DNA of 64,000 bases. It comes from Chitinophagaceae bacterium UBA1930 (GTDB lineage Bacteria; Bacteroidota; Bacteroidia; Chitinophagales; Chitinophagaceae). How positions within the stretch are numbered: position 1 is the first letter of the stretch; each line of letters opens with the position of its first letter. The translations under genes were made by a program, and so were the position numbers. The stretch is from positions 496,001-560,000 of the forward strand of contig DDFK01000001.1 of assembly GCA_002337145.1 (NCBI GenBank). The letters run 5' to 3'. Under the pieces are notes generated by a model. The model worked only from the letters and a program-made list of their open reading frames with translations. It did not search any database and had not been told where the DNA came from. Shown here in pieces: positions 42,401 to 51,355 of the stretch.

Positions 42401-44280
42401 CCATTTCTGTTTGCAAAGGCTATATCAGGTTTGCCATCGCCATCAAGGTCACCACTTACGGCCCTGTAAATTCCTGTAGGTGAAGCAATGCTGGTTGTTA
42501 CTACTGTAGCAAAATCATTGACTGAAATATTTGTTTTGCTTGGTGCAAATACCGGTGCAAACCTTGCACTGCTTACACAAGAATAAACCGCTGTTGTATT
42601 CAATAGCGAAATAGGTGCGTAAGTGGCACCTGCAGGTACAGTTACCGTAATGCTTGTAGCAGTAGGCGTGCCCGTAACAGTAGCTTTGGTAGCCCCAAAA
42701 TATACTATGTTGTTAGCGGCTGTTGTATTGAAACCTGTTCCGGTAATGGTTACGGAAGTACCAACCACACCAGATGTTGGTGTAAAGGAAGTAATGGTTG
42801 GTGGCACAGGCGGTATACCGAATGTACCATTGGCATTAATGTTTTGTGCAGAGATGGATGTAACATAGATGCTGTACCTGTTTTCGGTAAACACTACAAT
42901 TGCACCACCAGCGGAGTTGGTGCTGATTACGGGTGCACCCTCTCCATTACCCGAAGTTGCCTGCACACCATTGGCTGTCCATTGCACAGCACCTGCCGAA
43001 TTTATTTTTTGGGCATATACGTGTGTTCCGCTTCTTGAATCTGTCCAGGTAACAATGGCACCACTGCTGCCATCGGTAGTAATGTTATTGGAGGATTGGT
43101 CGCCTGTGGCACCACATACTACTACGCCATTGGTTGTCCACTGTACTGCACCAGCACTATTGATTCTTTGTGCATACACATCCCAGGTTCCGTTCCTGTT
43201 ATCGTCCCAAGAAATAATGGCACCATTGGCAGCATCTGAAACAATGTGTTGGTTTTGCCTATTGGTATTATTGGTTAAACTACCTGTAAGGGCTATTCCA
43301 TTGGCAGTCCATTGTACAGCGCCGGATGCGTTGACACGTTGGGTATATAATTGTAAATTATTGTAATTATTGATCCTGCCATCTATCCAAGTGGTGATAA
43401 ATCCACCTGACCCATCCGTTACCATTGATTGACCCGTCTGGTTATTTGTTGCTGTGCAAATGGCTACTCCGCTTGCAGTCCACTGCGACACTCCTGAAGC
43501 ATTGACCCTGTAAGCATACAAATCATGGTTATCAGGATCCGTAGTCCTGTTTTCTGATGCAAGGATAAATGCACCGCCGGATCCATCTGCAAGAATGGAC
43601 ATATCGTTTGGTGGATAGTTGGTATTGGTTGAAGAAGTATAAAGAGCAACGCCATTGGCAGTCCATTGTACTGTTCCTGCTGAGTTGATCCTTTGTGTAT
43701 AGATACTACAGAAATTATTGGCAGCCCTGAAATCGTTCCATACAATAATGGCACCGCCTGAACCATCGGTGGTCATCTTCATCCCGTTTTCGCCTCCATA
43801 GCCATACAATGTTCCCTGGTTATGCGATTCTGTACTGATGGCCACACCATTGGCGGTCCATTGTGCTGCACCTGCTGCATTCAGTTTTTGGGAATAGATG
43901 TCCCAGTTGCCATTCCGTTTATCCAGCCAGGTAATGATAATACCACCAGCCCCATCGGTAATGATGTTGGGATAGGTTTGTATATCCGATGCGGTACATA
44001 CTGCCACACCATTGGTGGTCCATTGGGCCACACCACTTGCATCAAGGTACTGTGCATACACATCGTAGTTACCGGAACGGCTATCCATCCAGGTAATAAA
44101 TGTACCGCCAGCACCATCGCTAACGGTTTGCTGATTATAGGCTTGTGTTGAAGTTGGCTGATACACTTCTATCGGTGTATTGGTTGCAGTATTACTGCTC
44201 CATTGTGCGGAGACTGTTTGCGTAATTAGCAAGAATGCCAGTAAAAAACCTGTGGTCACAGATTTGTAGAAAAGTTTCAT
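39436..44280 (-). CDS. Very large T9SS type A surface protein with FG-GAP/VCBS repeats
   Basis: A secreted protein of 1614 residues. The signal peptide ends TVSAQ. About nine repeats of roughly 50 residues (residues 30-480) share VQWTANGVAICT and DGAGGAIITWxDxRxG cores. An IPT/TIG domain follows (about 487-575: ITSFTPTSGVVGTSVTITGTGF). About seven FG-GAP/VCBS units (about 590-955) contain calcium-loop motifs DGDGKPDI, DVDGDGKLDL, DFNGDGKMDV and DINGDGKVDI. A region starting WTGTSSTAWGTTTNW (about 958) has many short Thr/Asn repeats. The C-terminus is a type A sorting domain (VKVSPNPATDVLNI...GMYNVQLLNGDSKK). The frame runs back to 44418, but the signal peptide starts at 44280. Confidence 0.9.
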   Translation of the reverse strand: MKLFYKSVTTGFLLAFLLITQTVSAQWSSNTATNTPIEVYQPTSTQAYNQQTVSDGAGGTFITWMDSRSGNYDVYAQYLDASGVAQWTTNGVAVCTASDIQTYPNIITDGAGGIIITWLDKRNGNWDIYSQKLNAAGAAQWTANGVAISTESHNQGTLYGYGGENGMKMTTDGSGGAIIVWNDFRAANNFCSIYTQRINSAGTVQWTANGVALYTSSTNTNYPPNDMSILADGSGGAFILASENRTTDPDNHDLYAYRVNASGVSQWTASGVAICTATNNQTGQSMVTDGSGGFITTWIDGRINNYNNLQLYTQRVNASGAVQWTANGIALTGSLTNNTNRQNQHIVSDAANGAIISWDDNRNGTWDVYAQRINSAGAVQWTTNGVVVCGATGDQSSNNITTDGSSGAIVTWTDSRSGTHVYAQKINSAGAVQWTANGVQATSGNGEGAPVISTNSAGGAIVVFTENRYSIYVTSISAQNINANGTFGIPPVPPTITSFTPTSGVVGTSVTITGTGFNTTAANNIVYFGATKATVTGTPTATSITVTVPAGATYAPISLLNTTAVYSCVSSARFAPVFAPSKTNISVNDFATVVTTSIASPTGIYRAVSGDLDGDGKPDIAFANRNGSGITVMRNTSASGSVSFGTRQEFSTSYQEPMTVTLADVDGDGKLDLVVPCGNLNGAGLAVLLNNSSSGTISFAPSIGMSIDQGNASVADFDKDGKPDIVLTSGDRLAIYRNTSTGVGNFSLAAPVYTANGTMNNYVSSTHTIADIDGDGKLDIVSGNGNNMIVLLNTSTGTGNISFAAATSFATTSNVYRVVVGDFNGDGKMDVATSSSYSSANTKLSVFQNTSSVGSLSFTRSEYDSYDPGELMVADINGDGKVDIALSSLVFNTYNTALGVYQNTSSTGAVSFGARIAVGPVNSFSPYFASAFDIDGDGKPDVLTSNDNSYSVFRNLSVVNVWTGTSSTAWGTTTNWSAGTVPTSTDEVSIPSGTTYAPTFSAAPATIAGLGIASGATLTNSSILTVSGALTNAGTITGGTFNVAGNLTNTGTIINNVALNLNGSSAQTISGTGTIKNLTLNNNAGATISSGTTSITGTYTPTAGILTTNGLLTLVSNASGTANIAAGSSSGNYISGNVNVQRYVPGGGLASASPSKRAYRFISHPFSTSIAISQLKGTTGFDITGAGGSTNGFTTTASNNPSVFWYNTTAGNGNTTADPGWTAYTTATNSTNGNANAWNTYQGVRALVRGTQGQGLDGSTAYTVGSPTVALTGALNMGDKTVSLVNSGANWNLVGNPYPSAINLNLATRTNASNFIYVWKVDQGVRGAYSIAQNIGTTAYNLPAYSAFFIQSTGSTPSIAFHETDKTASVTSDVLFRNATVSNTLKMRLESADGSIFWDELNFNFNKDYKDTKEAEIDGLKMFNPDVSLYSITSDNEKLSVDGRSIKEDAIIPLGLATAQARSFRFIVTELNNAAVNEQSTVYLKDKYLNTLTKLETGTTYDFAVTANAASQGEQRFELVQKVSPALATNSNFTVKVSPNPATDVLNINYDGLNNTATTTIKIVDMNGKVMQTIEAGKVLLGNQTISVKGWSNGMYNVQLLNGDSKKTVTVIKQ

Positions 44281-44442
44281 AAGTTGCTTGTTTGGTAGGT
44301 AACGGTTGTTATAACAAGCCAAATTACTTTTGGTTACAGACATACTAAAACAAGTGGGACGAAATGCGGCTTTTTGTATATAATGTGCTGGCAGTTGACT
44401 TTTAAAACATCCCCACAACTGTTATTTGGATACAGTTGCGTA

Positions 44443-46572
44443 TTAAGCAGTAAGCGGTTTGAAAGTTATGGTGAAGCTGGAAACCTTGTTGAAGCTGTAC
44501 TGTATGGTACCATTTAATTGTTCGGTAAATAAACGTACCAGTTTTAGGCCAAGACTGGCTGATTGCTTGGGAAGCTGACCATGGGGCAAACCAGTGCCAT
44601 TATCCTGTACAATTAACTGATAGGTATCATCCTGTATTTCATTCAATTCAATATGTATATATGCCTGGTTGATGTTGCCAAAAGCATGTTTAAATGAATT
44701 GGTCACCAGTTCGTTTACAATTAAGCCCACGGGTATGGCTGTATCTAAATTGGTAAACAATTCGTTACTTACAGATAAATTGTAGGTAAAAGACAATGCC
44801 GGTTTCTGGTATTGCCTTACCAATACCTCCATCAGTTCCCCAAGATAGTCTTTCAATGAAACCTGTCCATAGGTATCGGATTTATACAATTTTTCATGAA
44901 CCATTGCGATGGTCTGCAACCTGTTTTCCGAATTCACCAAAGCATCAATTGCAAACTGGTTATCGATACTCCGGGCCTGCATACGTAGCATGGCAACTAT
45001 TACCTGTAAATTATTCTTAACGCGATGATGTACTTCGCTCATCAAGGTCTTTAGCTCTTCGCTCTGCTTAAGTATTTTGACATTATCCTTTTTTTGCCTT
45101 TTGTAATTGCTGTAGTAGCTGATGCCAAAAACCGTGAACCCGATAAGCAGGGCTATCATCAACCAACGTATCAAAGACTGGTTCTTGATATTTTGGGCCA
45201 TCAATTTGTTTTGTGATTGCAGGGCTTGGTTAAGCAGGTTCTCCCTGTTCAGTTCATTGTTTTTTAAATTGTTTTCACGTTCCAGTGCCTCACCCAATAA
45301 GTGTTCCTGATACAGTTTCCCTTCTTTTAGCAGGTTCTCGTTTTGCAGCGAAACAGATAAAGCTTTTTCCTTGCTGAGTTTGTCCTGGTTCAGCCTGTTT
45401 TCCTTATCCAGAAAAAAGATCTGCTGCTCCTTTTTTTCGGTTTCATATTTCTTGGCTAAATCAGCAGTACTTTTTGCCATATCCGTATTGTACAGGCTAT
45501 CTTTCAAAGCACTTATCTTTTCGCTTATCACAAATGCGTTGGCAGTATCTTTTGTAGCGGTGTATACCGAAAACAGGTTACTGTAAGCTGCACTTATTTT
45601 GCGTAGGTTTTTTTCTTTGGTTGCATAATCCAGTAACAGGTTGCCTACGTTGATGGCTTCGCTGTAATTTTTCTTATTGAGGTTTATTTCAAATTTCAGT
45701 TGATTGATGTAGAAAATGTACACAACATCATCGCTGGAAACACTATTTATTTTCAAGGTTTCATCAATATAATAATCGGCCTTTTCATAGTCTTTTGTCT
45801 TCAGGCAAATCTCTGCCAGGTTATACAATGCTATACGCATACCAAACAGGCTGTTGGCCTGTTTATAGGTTTCGTACGATGCCAGGTAATAATCTATGGC
45901 TTTTGAAAAATCATCGGCAGTATAGGCATACCTGGCCAAGAAAGCATAAGCCCTTGCCAGGTCATCAAAAGCACTTTTCTGTTTAAAATACTCCACCGCT
46001 TTTAATGCATAGCTATTTGCTTCTTCCATATTTTTTTGCTTGGAAAAAATAATGGACAGGGTTATCCAACATTGCCCAATGCCAATACCATATTTTTCAG
46101 ACAAATCCACTGCCTTAAAAGCGTATTGCTGTGCGTTTTTGTAATCGGGCAAGTAGGTGTACAGGTCTGCAAGTGCAGTATATGTGTATATATGCGTTAC
46201 ATGCAAGGTCTCATCTGCGGCCAATATTTTATTGGTTTCATAAATGGCTATGGCTTTCTTTAAAAGATCAATCGCTTCCATGTGCAGGCTCATATCCCTT
46301 GTTACATACGCCAGTGCAATGGTTGACTTAAACATGCCTTTTGCAAAGCCTGTTTTAGCAGATAGCTGCAATGCCTGTGCCGCATACTTTTTTGCATTGG
46401 GATAATCAATTTTTTCTACCCTGAATTTATTGGATGCAGTAATGAGATTGATCACTTTAGAAGAATCGTCTTTCATGCCTGTTGTAACATGAACAAGGCT
46501 ATCCAGATTTGTTTTTTGTGCAGTTGCTATTAAAGGCAACATATATATCATCATCCAACAGAGCATTCTCAT
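44443..46572 (-). CDS. TPR sensor histidine kinase (HisKA_2 type)
   Basis: A membrane histidine kinase of 709 residues. An N-terminal signal (residues 1-18) and a periplasmic helical region of TPR repeats reach to about 400. A coiled coil (LDKENRLNQDKLSKEKALSVSLQ) is followed by one membrane helix (about 466-487). The HisKA_2 domain has its phosphate-accepting His in EVHHRVKNNLQ (about 516). The ATPase domain has NELVTNSFKHAF and DNGTGLP (N- and G1-type boxes). The stop of the LytTR gene overlaps its ATG by 4 bases (ATGA). The pair is a complete two-component system; the signal sensed is not known. Confidence 0.92.
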   Translation of the reverse strand: MRMLCWMMIYMLPLIATAQKTNLDSLVHVTTGMKDDSSKVINLITASNKFRVEKIDYPNAKKYAAQALQLSAKTGFAKGMFKSTIALAYVTRDMSLHMEAIDLLKKAIAIYETNKILAADETLHVTHIYTYTALADLYTYLPDYKNAQQYAFKAVDLSEKYGIGIGQCWITLSIIFSKQKNMEEANSYALKAVEYFKQKSAFDDLARAYAFLARYAYTADDFSKAIDYYLASYETYKQANSLFGMRIALYNLAEICLKTKDYEKADYYIDETLKINSVSSDDVVYIFYINQLKFEINLNKKNYSEAINVGNLLLDYATKEKNLRKISAAYSNLFSVYTATKDTANAFVISEKISALKDSLYNTDMAKSTADLAKKYETEKKEQQIFFLDKENRLNQDKLSKEKALSVSLQNENLLKEGKLYQEHLLGEALERENNLKNNELNRENLLNQALQSQNKLMAQNIKNQSLIRWLMIALLIGFTVFGISYYSNYKRQKKDNVKILKQSEELKTLMSEVHHRVKNNLQVIVAMLRMQARSIDNQFAIDALVNSENRLQTIAMVHEKLYKSDTYGQVSLKDYLGELMEVLVRQYQKPALSFTYNLSVSNELFTNLDTAIPVGLIVNELVTNSFKHAFGNINQAYIHIELNEIQDDTYQLIVQDNGTGLPHGQLPKQSASLGLKLVRLFTEQLNGTIQYSFNKVSSFTITFKPLTA

Positions 46573-47333
46573 ATGGATGCATATTTTAATTTATTGAACA
46601 CATCGCTTTGCATATTGCGGCCTATGGGTATTTCCTGGCCTGCTATAAAAACCAGGTTTGCACTAAAGCTCTCCACATGAGCTGCATTAATGATAAATTG
46701 TTTATGGCATTTTATAAACCCATTTTCAGGAAGCTGTTCCGTTAGTTTTTTCAGGGAGCAGCGGATGGTGTATTTCCTTTCCGATGTCTTTACTTCTACA
46801 TAGTTCCTGTCCGATTCAAACCATAGAATGTCAGACAAAGGCACTTTAATGTAGCGGTAATTATTTTTTATAAGCAAATGGTTATTGATCACCAGGTCCG
46901 TTTCTGCATCTGAAGCAGCCAGTGTATTTAACTGCTGTTCCGCAGCATTCAATTTATTGGAGTAATTGAACAGTGCAATTTCAATTTTTGCAAGTAACAG
47001 TTCCTTACTGTAAGGTTTCAATAAAAAGCCTGCTGGTCTTGTTTGTTTTACGCTGGCAATGGTACCTGCATCGGAATACGAAGTAATGTAAATAAACGGT
47101 ATCTGGTAGTGTTGGTTAATATGGTTTGCCAGTTCTATGCCCGACAATGAATCGTTGAGATTGATGTCCAACAAAACAAAATCAATGCTTTGGGAAGTCA
47201 GAATATCTACAGCCTGTTGATAGTTACGGGCTTTAAAAATTTCTTGATAGGCTACCTCTTCCAGGATTTCTTGTAAGTCTTGGGCAATTAATAAATCATC
47301 CTCAACTATCAGAAGTTGAATGGTATTTTCCAC
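46569..47333 (-). CDS. LytTR-family response regulator
   Basis: A 254-residue response regulator. The receiver domain (residues 1-125) has the acidic pair ED12D13 and the phosphoacceptor D56 in VLLDINLND. The T and K positions are in ITSYS and LLKPYSK. The C-terminal LytTR DNA-binding domain (about 155-254) has KNNYRYIKVPLSDILWFESDRNYVEVKTSERKYTIRCSLKKL and ends with NAAHVESF and EIPIGRNM. It is coupled to the histidine kinase gene downstream. Likely target is the adjacent T9SS cargo gene, but no binding site was identified. Confidence 0.95.
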   Translation of the reverse strand: MENTIQLLIVEDDLLIAQDLQEILEEVAYQEIFKARNYQQAVDILTSQSIDFVLLDINLNDSLSGIELANHINQHYQIPFIYITSYSDAGTIASVKQTRPAGFLLKPYSKELLLAKIEIALFNYSNKLNAAEQQLNTLAASDAETDLVINNHLLIKNNYRYIKVPLSDILWFESDRNYVEVKTSERKYTIRCSLKKLTEQLPENGFIKCHKQFIINAAHVESFSANLVFIAGQEIPIGRNMQSDVFNKLKYASI

Positions 47334-47432
47334 TAGGTGTTTTCTTAAAGGGTTGTTTCAAATTTAGCTTGAAATATCTGGTTGACCAAAATTTGTATGG
47401 AAGATGGTGATACAGTTTGAATTTATTGCCAG

Positions 47433-47494
47433 GTTGAACCTGTCGAAACTGATCAATGTTCATTTTAAAATGTCTTCAACAAGCTCAGGCTGAC
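47433..47494. repeat. REP-like imperfect inverted repeat
   Basis: The 309-base gap 47334-47642 holds no gene. It contains TTGAACCTGTCGAAAC and, further on, TTCAACAAGCTCAGG plus TGACA. The two arms are reverse-complement related over about 15 bases, and the mismatches are all transitions, so G-U pairs could keep an RNA stem. A closely related AAGCTCAG-TATGACA block occurs at 57513. Sequences of this type are common in Bacteroidota genomes. Confidence 0.45.
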
Positions 47495-47590
47495 ACTGGT
47501 AATAAGATTGCGTTTCAAACCTAATTACTACTTATAAAGTAATGCCAGCTTGCCTCAATAATTATAGGATTGTAGAAAGTATTTTCAATA

Positions 47591-47617
47591 AAAAAGCCAT
47601 CTTGTAAAGATGGCTTT
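47591..47617 (-). terminator. nrdJ terminator
   Basis: An 11-base-pair stem (AAAGCCATCTT, 47593-47603 with 47607-47617) has a 3-base loop. The minus exit is a long T-run, the right geometry for ending nrdJ 26 bases past its stop. Confidence 0.88.
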
Positions 47618-47642
47618 CATTTTTATACAATAGTTGTAATGC

Positions 47643-50600
47643 TTAACTGCAACCCATGCTGTTACCGCAGTTCAGGCATTTGTAACAGGTACCGCTACGT
47701 ATGGTTATATGTCCGCAGGTATTGCAAGGCGGTGCATCGCTTTGCATATTTTTAGCAGCCGCATTTACTGCATCCAAACTTGCTTCGGCTTTAACGGCTG
47801 TGCGTTGTGTTTTGTGTGCGGTAACAGGCGCTGCCGTAACATGCACATTGCTTAGTTCCGGTTGCCCCAACATGGTTACTTCACTTTCATCGCCACCAGT
47901 GTTGCCTATTTCTGGTTTATCCAGTACATGTACCAAATCTGTTCTGCCCAAATATTCATAAGCCAATGCACGGAACACGAAGTCGACCAGAGAGGTGGTT
48001 GTTTTGATGTTTGGATGGTCAACCATACCTGCCGGTTCAAATTTGGTAAACACGAATTTCTCTACAAACTCTTCCAGCGGAACACCGTATTGCAAACCAA
48101 CGGAAATAGCAATGGCAAAGCAGTTCATCATACTGCGTACGGTAGAACCTTCTTTGTATAGGTCAATAAATATTTCACCCAGGGTACCATCGTTGTATTC
48201 GCCAGAGCGGAGGAAGATAACCTGCCCGCCCACTTTTGCTTTTTGTGTAAAGCCACGACGCTTTGCTGGTAAGGCTTTACGTTCCACAATACGCGACAGC
48301 TGCCGTTTCAATTTGGTATCTGTTGAAGCAGCCATACGTTTGTTTACCTCAACCAATAATTCTTCATCTGACAAAGTAGCAAGGTCAACAAGGTTACTGG
48401 TTGCCAGTTGCTGGTTACTGGTTTCTTGCAGTTCAGCAGAAGCAGTTTCTTCATCGCCTTTCTTTTTCTTTTTGTCGCCTTTGGTGCTTAGCGGTTGCGA
48501 TAGTTTACTGCCATCGCGGTACAGGGCATTTGCTTTTAAGCCAAGTTCCCAGCTCATTTTGTAGCAATCTGCAATTTCTTCGATGGTTGCTTCATGTGGC
48601 AGGTTAATGGTTTTGGAAATGGCACCGCTTAAAAATGGTTGGCAGGCAGCCATCATTCTTATATGACCATGTGCATGTATAAAGCGTTCACCTTTCTTGC
48701 CACATTTGTTGGCACAATCAAATACAGGGTAATGCTCCTGTTTTAAATAAGGGGCACCTTCAACCGTCATGGTACCGCATACATAATCGTTGGCTGCTGC
48801 AATCTCCTCTTCACTAAAACCCAAACCTTCCAGCATGTTAAAGCTCCAGTCGCTGTATTGCTCTTCTGTAAAACCAAGGCGTTGCAAGGTTGCATCGCCT
48901 AAGCTGTAGCGGTTGAAAATAAAGCCAATTTCAAAGGCAGCTTTTGCAGCACCATTCAGTTTCGCAATTTCTTCCGCCGTAAAACCTTTGGCACTTAATG
49001 TTTGGCTATTGATAAAAGGTGCACCATCAAAGCTTGCGGCACCTACTGCATATTTTTCAATGGCATCAATTTCTTTTTGCGTATAGCCCAAAGTTTTCAA
49101 TGCATTGGGCACTGCACCATTAATGATCTTGAAATAACCGCCACCACTTAGTTTCTTGAATTTTACCAAAGCAAAGTCTGGCTCAACACCAGTGGTATCG
49201 CAATCCATTACCAAGCCAATGGTTCCTGTTGGTGCAATTACGGTTGTTTGTGCATTGCGGTAACCGTACTGCTCTCCCATTTGAACAGCATCGTCCCATG
49301 CTTTGGTTGCACTTTTCAATAAATTTTCCGGACAGTATTTTGCGTTGATGCCTTGTGGTTTTATTTCCAAACCTTCGTAGGCTTCGTTTGCATCGTAAGC
49401 GGCTGCACGGTGGTTACGCATCACACGCAGCATATCTTCTTTGTTGTCTTCGTATTTTGCAAATGCACCTAGGAAGCTGGCCATTTCTGCAGATGTTTTA
49501 TAGGCAATACCCGTCATGATTGCACTTACTGCACCAGCAATGCCCCTTGCTTCTTCGCTGTCATAAGCAATACCGCTAATCATTAAAATGGTTCCCAAGT
49601 TTGCAAAGCCTAAACCCAATGTTCTGTAATCGTAAGAAAGCTGAGCCACTTCTTTACTGGGAAACTGTGCCATCAATACACTTACTTCCAATACAACGGT
49701 CCATAAACGGCTGATGTATTCCAGCCCTTCCACATCCAATGTATTGTTGCTTTCATCAAAGAATTTACGCAGGTTGATAGAAGCCAAATTGCAGGCAGTA
49801 TTGTCTAGGAACATGTATTCGCTGCAAGGGTTGCTTGCATTGATCCTTCCGCCTTGTGGGCAGGTATGCCATTCGTTGATGGTGGTATCGTACTGTGTTC
49901 CCGGATCGGCACAACGCCAGGCTGCATAGGCAATCTGGTTCCATACTTCACGGGCCGGTACTTTTTTCATTACACGTCCATCGGTTCTTGCTTTCAATTC
50001 CCAATCGCCGTTTTCTTCCAGTACTTTAAAAAACTCGTTTGGTATGCGTATAGAGTTGTTGGAGTTTTGTCCTGCAACCGTTGCATAAGCTTCGCCTTCG
50101 TAACTGTTATCGTAACCCGCTTCTACCAAGGCAGATACTTTCTTCTCCTCTTCCACTTTCCAGTTAATGAATTCCATTATTTCAGGATGGTCAAGATTCA
50201 GACAAACCATTTTGGCTGCACGTCTGGTAGTGCCGCCCGATTTGATAGCACCCGCTGCCCTGTCGCCAATTTTCAAGAAGCTCATCAATCCACTGGAAGT
50301 GCCGCCACCACTCAGTTTTTCCTGCGATCCACGTATAGATGAATAGTTGGTACCAACACCGCTACCATATTTAAATATCCTTGCCTCACGCACCCATAGA
50401 TCCATGATACCGCCATCATTTACCAAATCATCGTTTACACTTAATATGAAACAGGCATGCGGTTGTGGACGTTCGTATGCATTTTGCGATTTTTTTAATA
50501 CATCATCTGCAGGGTCCACATAATAGTGCCCTTGCGGCTTGCCTGTAATACCATAGCTTTCGTGCAAACCTGTATTGAACCATTGCGGCGAGTTGGGCAC

Positions 50601-50987
50601 ACAGCTTTGGTTAAGGATGCTGTACACCAATTCTTCATAAAAAACAGTTGCATCTTCTGCTGTATCAAAATAGTTATAACGCTCTGCCCAAACCTTCCAA
50701 CAATTGGCCATGCGGTGGGCAACCTGCTTGGCCGAAGTTTCCCTTCCCAAACTACCATCTGCCTGTGGCACACCTGCCTTGCGGAAATACTTCTGTGCAA
50801 GTATATCGGTGGCAATCTGGCTCCACTGTTTCGGCACTTCTACATTGTTCATTTCAAACACCGTTTCGCCAGTAGGATTTTTAATGATACTGGTTCTGTA
50901 ATCGTACTCAAACTGGTCAAAGGGGCTGATGCCTTCTTTAGTAAAGCGACGGCTAAACTGCAAGCGTTGGTTGCTGATGCTGGCCAT
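47643..50987 (-). CDS. nrdJ: Class II (B12-dependent) ribonucleotide reductase
   Basis: Adenosylcobalamin-dependent reductase that turns ribonucleotides into deoxyribonucleotides. It has 1114 residues. Visible blocks are SCVPNSPQWFNTGL, PHACFILSVNDDL, YGSGVGTNYSSIRG, NPCSEYMFLDNTACNLASINL, VIAPTGTIGLVMDCDTTGVEPDF and the C-terminal zinc-finger-like CNTCGHITIRSGTCYKCLNCG. A TSCPD-type domain (about 900-1020) precedes it. A Lys/Glu/Ser-rich linker around residues 835-875 contains a 21-base repeat in frame. No cobalamin riboswitch was found in the upstream 368 bases. No class I nrdAB is in the window. Confidence 0.95.
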   Translation of the reverse strand: MASISNQRLQFSRRFTKEGISPFDQFEYDYRTSIIKNPTGETVFEMNNVEVPKQWSQIATDILAQKYFRKAGVPQADGSLGRETSAKQVAHRMANCWKVWAERYNYFDTAEDATVFYEELVYSILNQSCVPNSPQWFNTGLHESYGITGKPQGHYYVDPADDVLKKSQNAYERPQPHACFILSVNDDLVNDGGIMDLWVREARIFKYGSGVGTNYSSIRGSQEKLSGGGTSSGLMSFLKIGDRAAGAIKSGGTTRRAAKMVCLNLDHPEIMEFINWKVEEEKKVSALVEAGYDNSYEGEAYATVAGQNSNNSIRIPNEFFKVLEENGDWELKARTDGRVMKKVPAREVWNQIAYAAWRCADPGTQYDTTINEWHTCPQGGRINASNPCSEYMFLDNTACNLASINLRKFFDESNNTLDVEGLEYISRLWTVVLEVSVLMAQFPSKEVAQLSYDYRTLGLGFANLGTILMISGIAYDSEEARGIAGAVSAIMTGIAYKTSAEMASFLGAFAKYEDNKEDMLRVMRNHRAAAYDANEAYEGLEIKPQGINAKYCPENLLKSATKAWDDAVQMGEQYGYRNAQTTVIAPTGTIGLVMDCDTTGVEPDFALVKFKKLSGGGYFKIINGAVPNALKTLGYTQKEIDAIEKYAVGAASFDGAPFINSQTLSAKGFTAEEIAKLNGAAKAAFEIGFIFNRYSLGDATLQRLGFTEEQYSDWSFNMLEGLGFSEEEIAAANDYVCGTMTVEGAPYLKQEHYPVFDCANKCGKKGERFIHAHGHIRMMAACQPFLSGAISKTINLPHEATIEEIADCYKMSWELGLKANALYRDGSKLSQPLSTKGDKKKKKGDEETASAELQETSNQQLATSNLVDLATLSDEELLVEVNKRMAASTDTKLKRQLSRIVERKALPAKRRGFTQKAKVGGQVIFLRSGEYNDGTLGEIFIDLYKEGSTVRSMMNCFAIAISVGLQYGVPLEEFVEKFVFTKFEPAGMVDHPNIKTTTSLVDFVFRALAYEYLGRTDLVHVLDKPEIGNTGGDESEVTMLGQPELSNVHVTAAPVTAHKTQRTAVKAEASLDAVNAAAKNMQSDAPPCNTCGHITIRSGTCYKCLNCGNSMGCS
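48393..48424. repeat. 21-base tandem repeat inside nrdJ
   Basis: The block GGTTACTGG recurs 21 bases apart (48393 and 48414), giving a 7-residue period (TSNQQLATSN) in the linker of NrdJ. Similar ACTGG/CCAG-type repeats are typical intergenic repeats in Bacteroidota, so this may be a captured repeat. Confidence 0.55.
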
Positions 50988-51355
50988 GTGATGATTGAAT
51001 TTATAGGTGGAAAATAATGGGTTTCGGTTTCCGAAGGGCTTAGGTTAGCTAATTGTTACGTGCTAACGAAAATATCTTTCCGGGTTGACAATTCAAGGGC
51101 CTTAAAATCCACAGTTTGTGGATAAGGACAGCCAATAATTTTACACCTCATAGCCACGTTGGCTTTGCTGCGATACCCACATATATGCCGGGCATGTGTT
51201 GAAAACAAAGCTTGCCAGATGCGGAATTTTTTGTACTAATCTTATTGTTGCATATTACCGCCTGGTCACAATTTTTTAATGTAGGGGCAACATGCATCCA
51301 ACAACTTGGCTAGTAATACAAAAGATAATTACCTTTAAAAAAATAGATTACACTT
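50988..51355. other. 368-base gap between divergent nrdJ and gnd
   Basis: No gene or RNA gene is recognised. Contents are a short inverted repeat TTAGC/GCTAA near 51046-51067 and the DnaA-box palindrome at 51107-51125. No B12 riboswitch or NrdR-box pair was seen. Promoters for both divergent genes must lie here; a weak TACCTTTA box near 51331 could serve gnd. Confidence 0.5.
51107..51125. promoter_or_regulatory. Palindrome with DnaA-box sequence upstream of nrdJ
   Basis: ATCCACA-GTT-TGTGGAT is an inverted repeat whose right arm continues as TGTGGATAA, a perfect DnaA box on the minus strand (51117-51125). It lies 120-138 bases upstream of nrdJ. DnaA is known to regulate nrd genes in E. coli; the link here is inference. 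Confidence 0.35.

Noticed and set aside
46036..46331. Plus-strand ORFs of 66-75 codons opposite the histidine kinase
   Set aside because: Shadow frames without motif support.
50988..51355. Possible cobalamin riboswitch upstream of B12-dependent nrdJ
   Set aside because: No B12-box core or matching conserved helices were visible on the minus strand. Absence by eye is not proof; a covariance-model search would decide.
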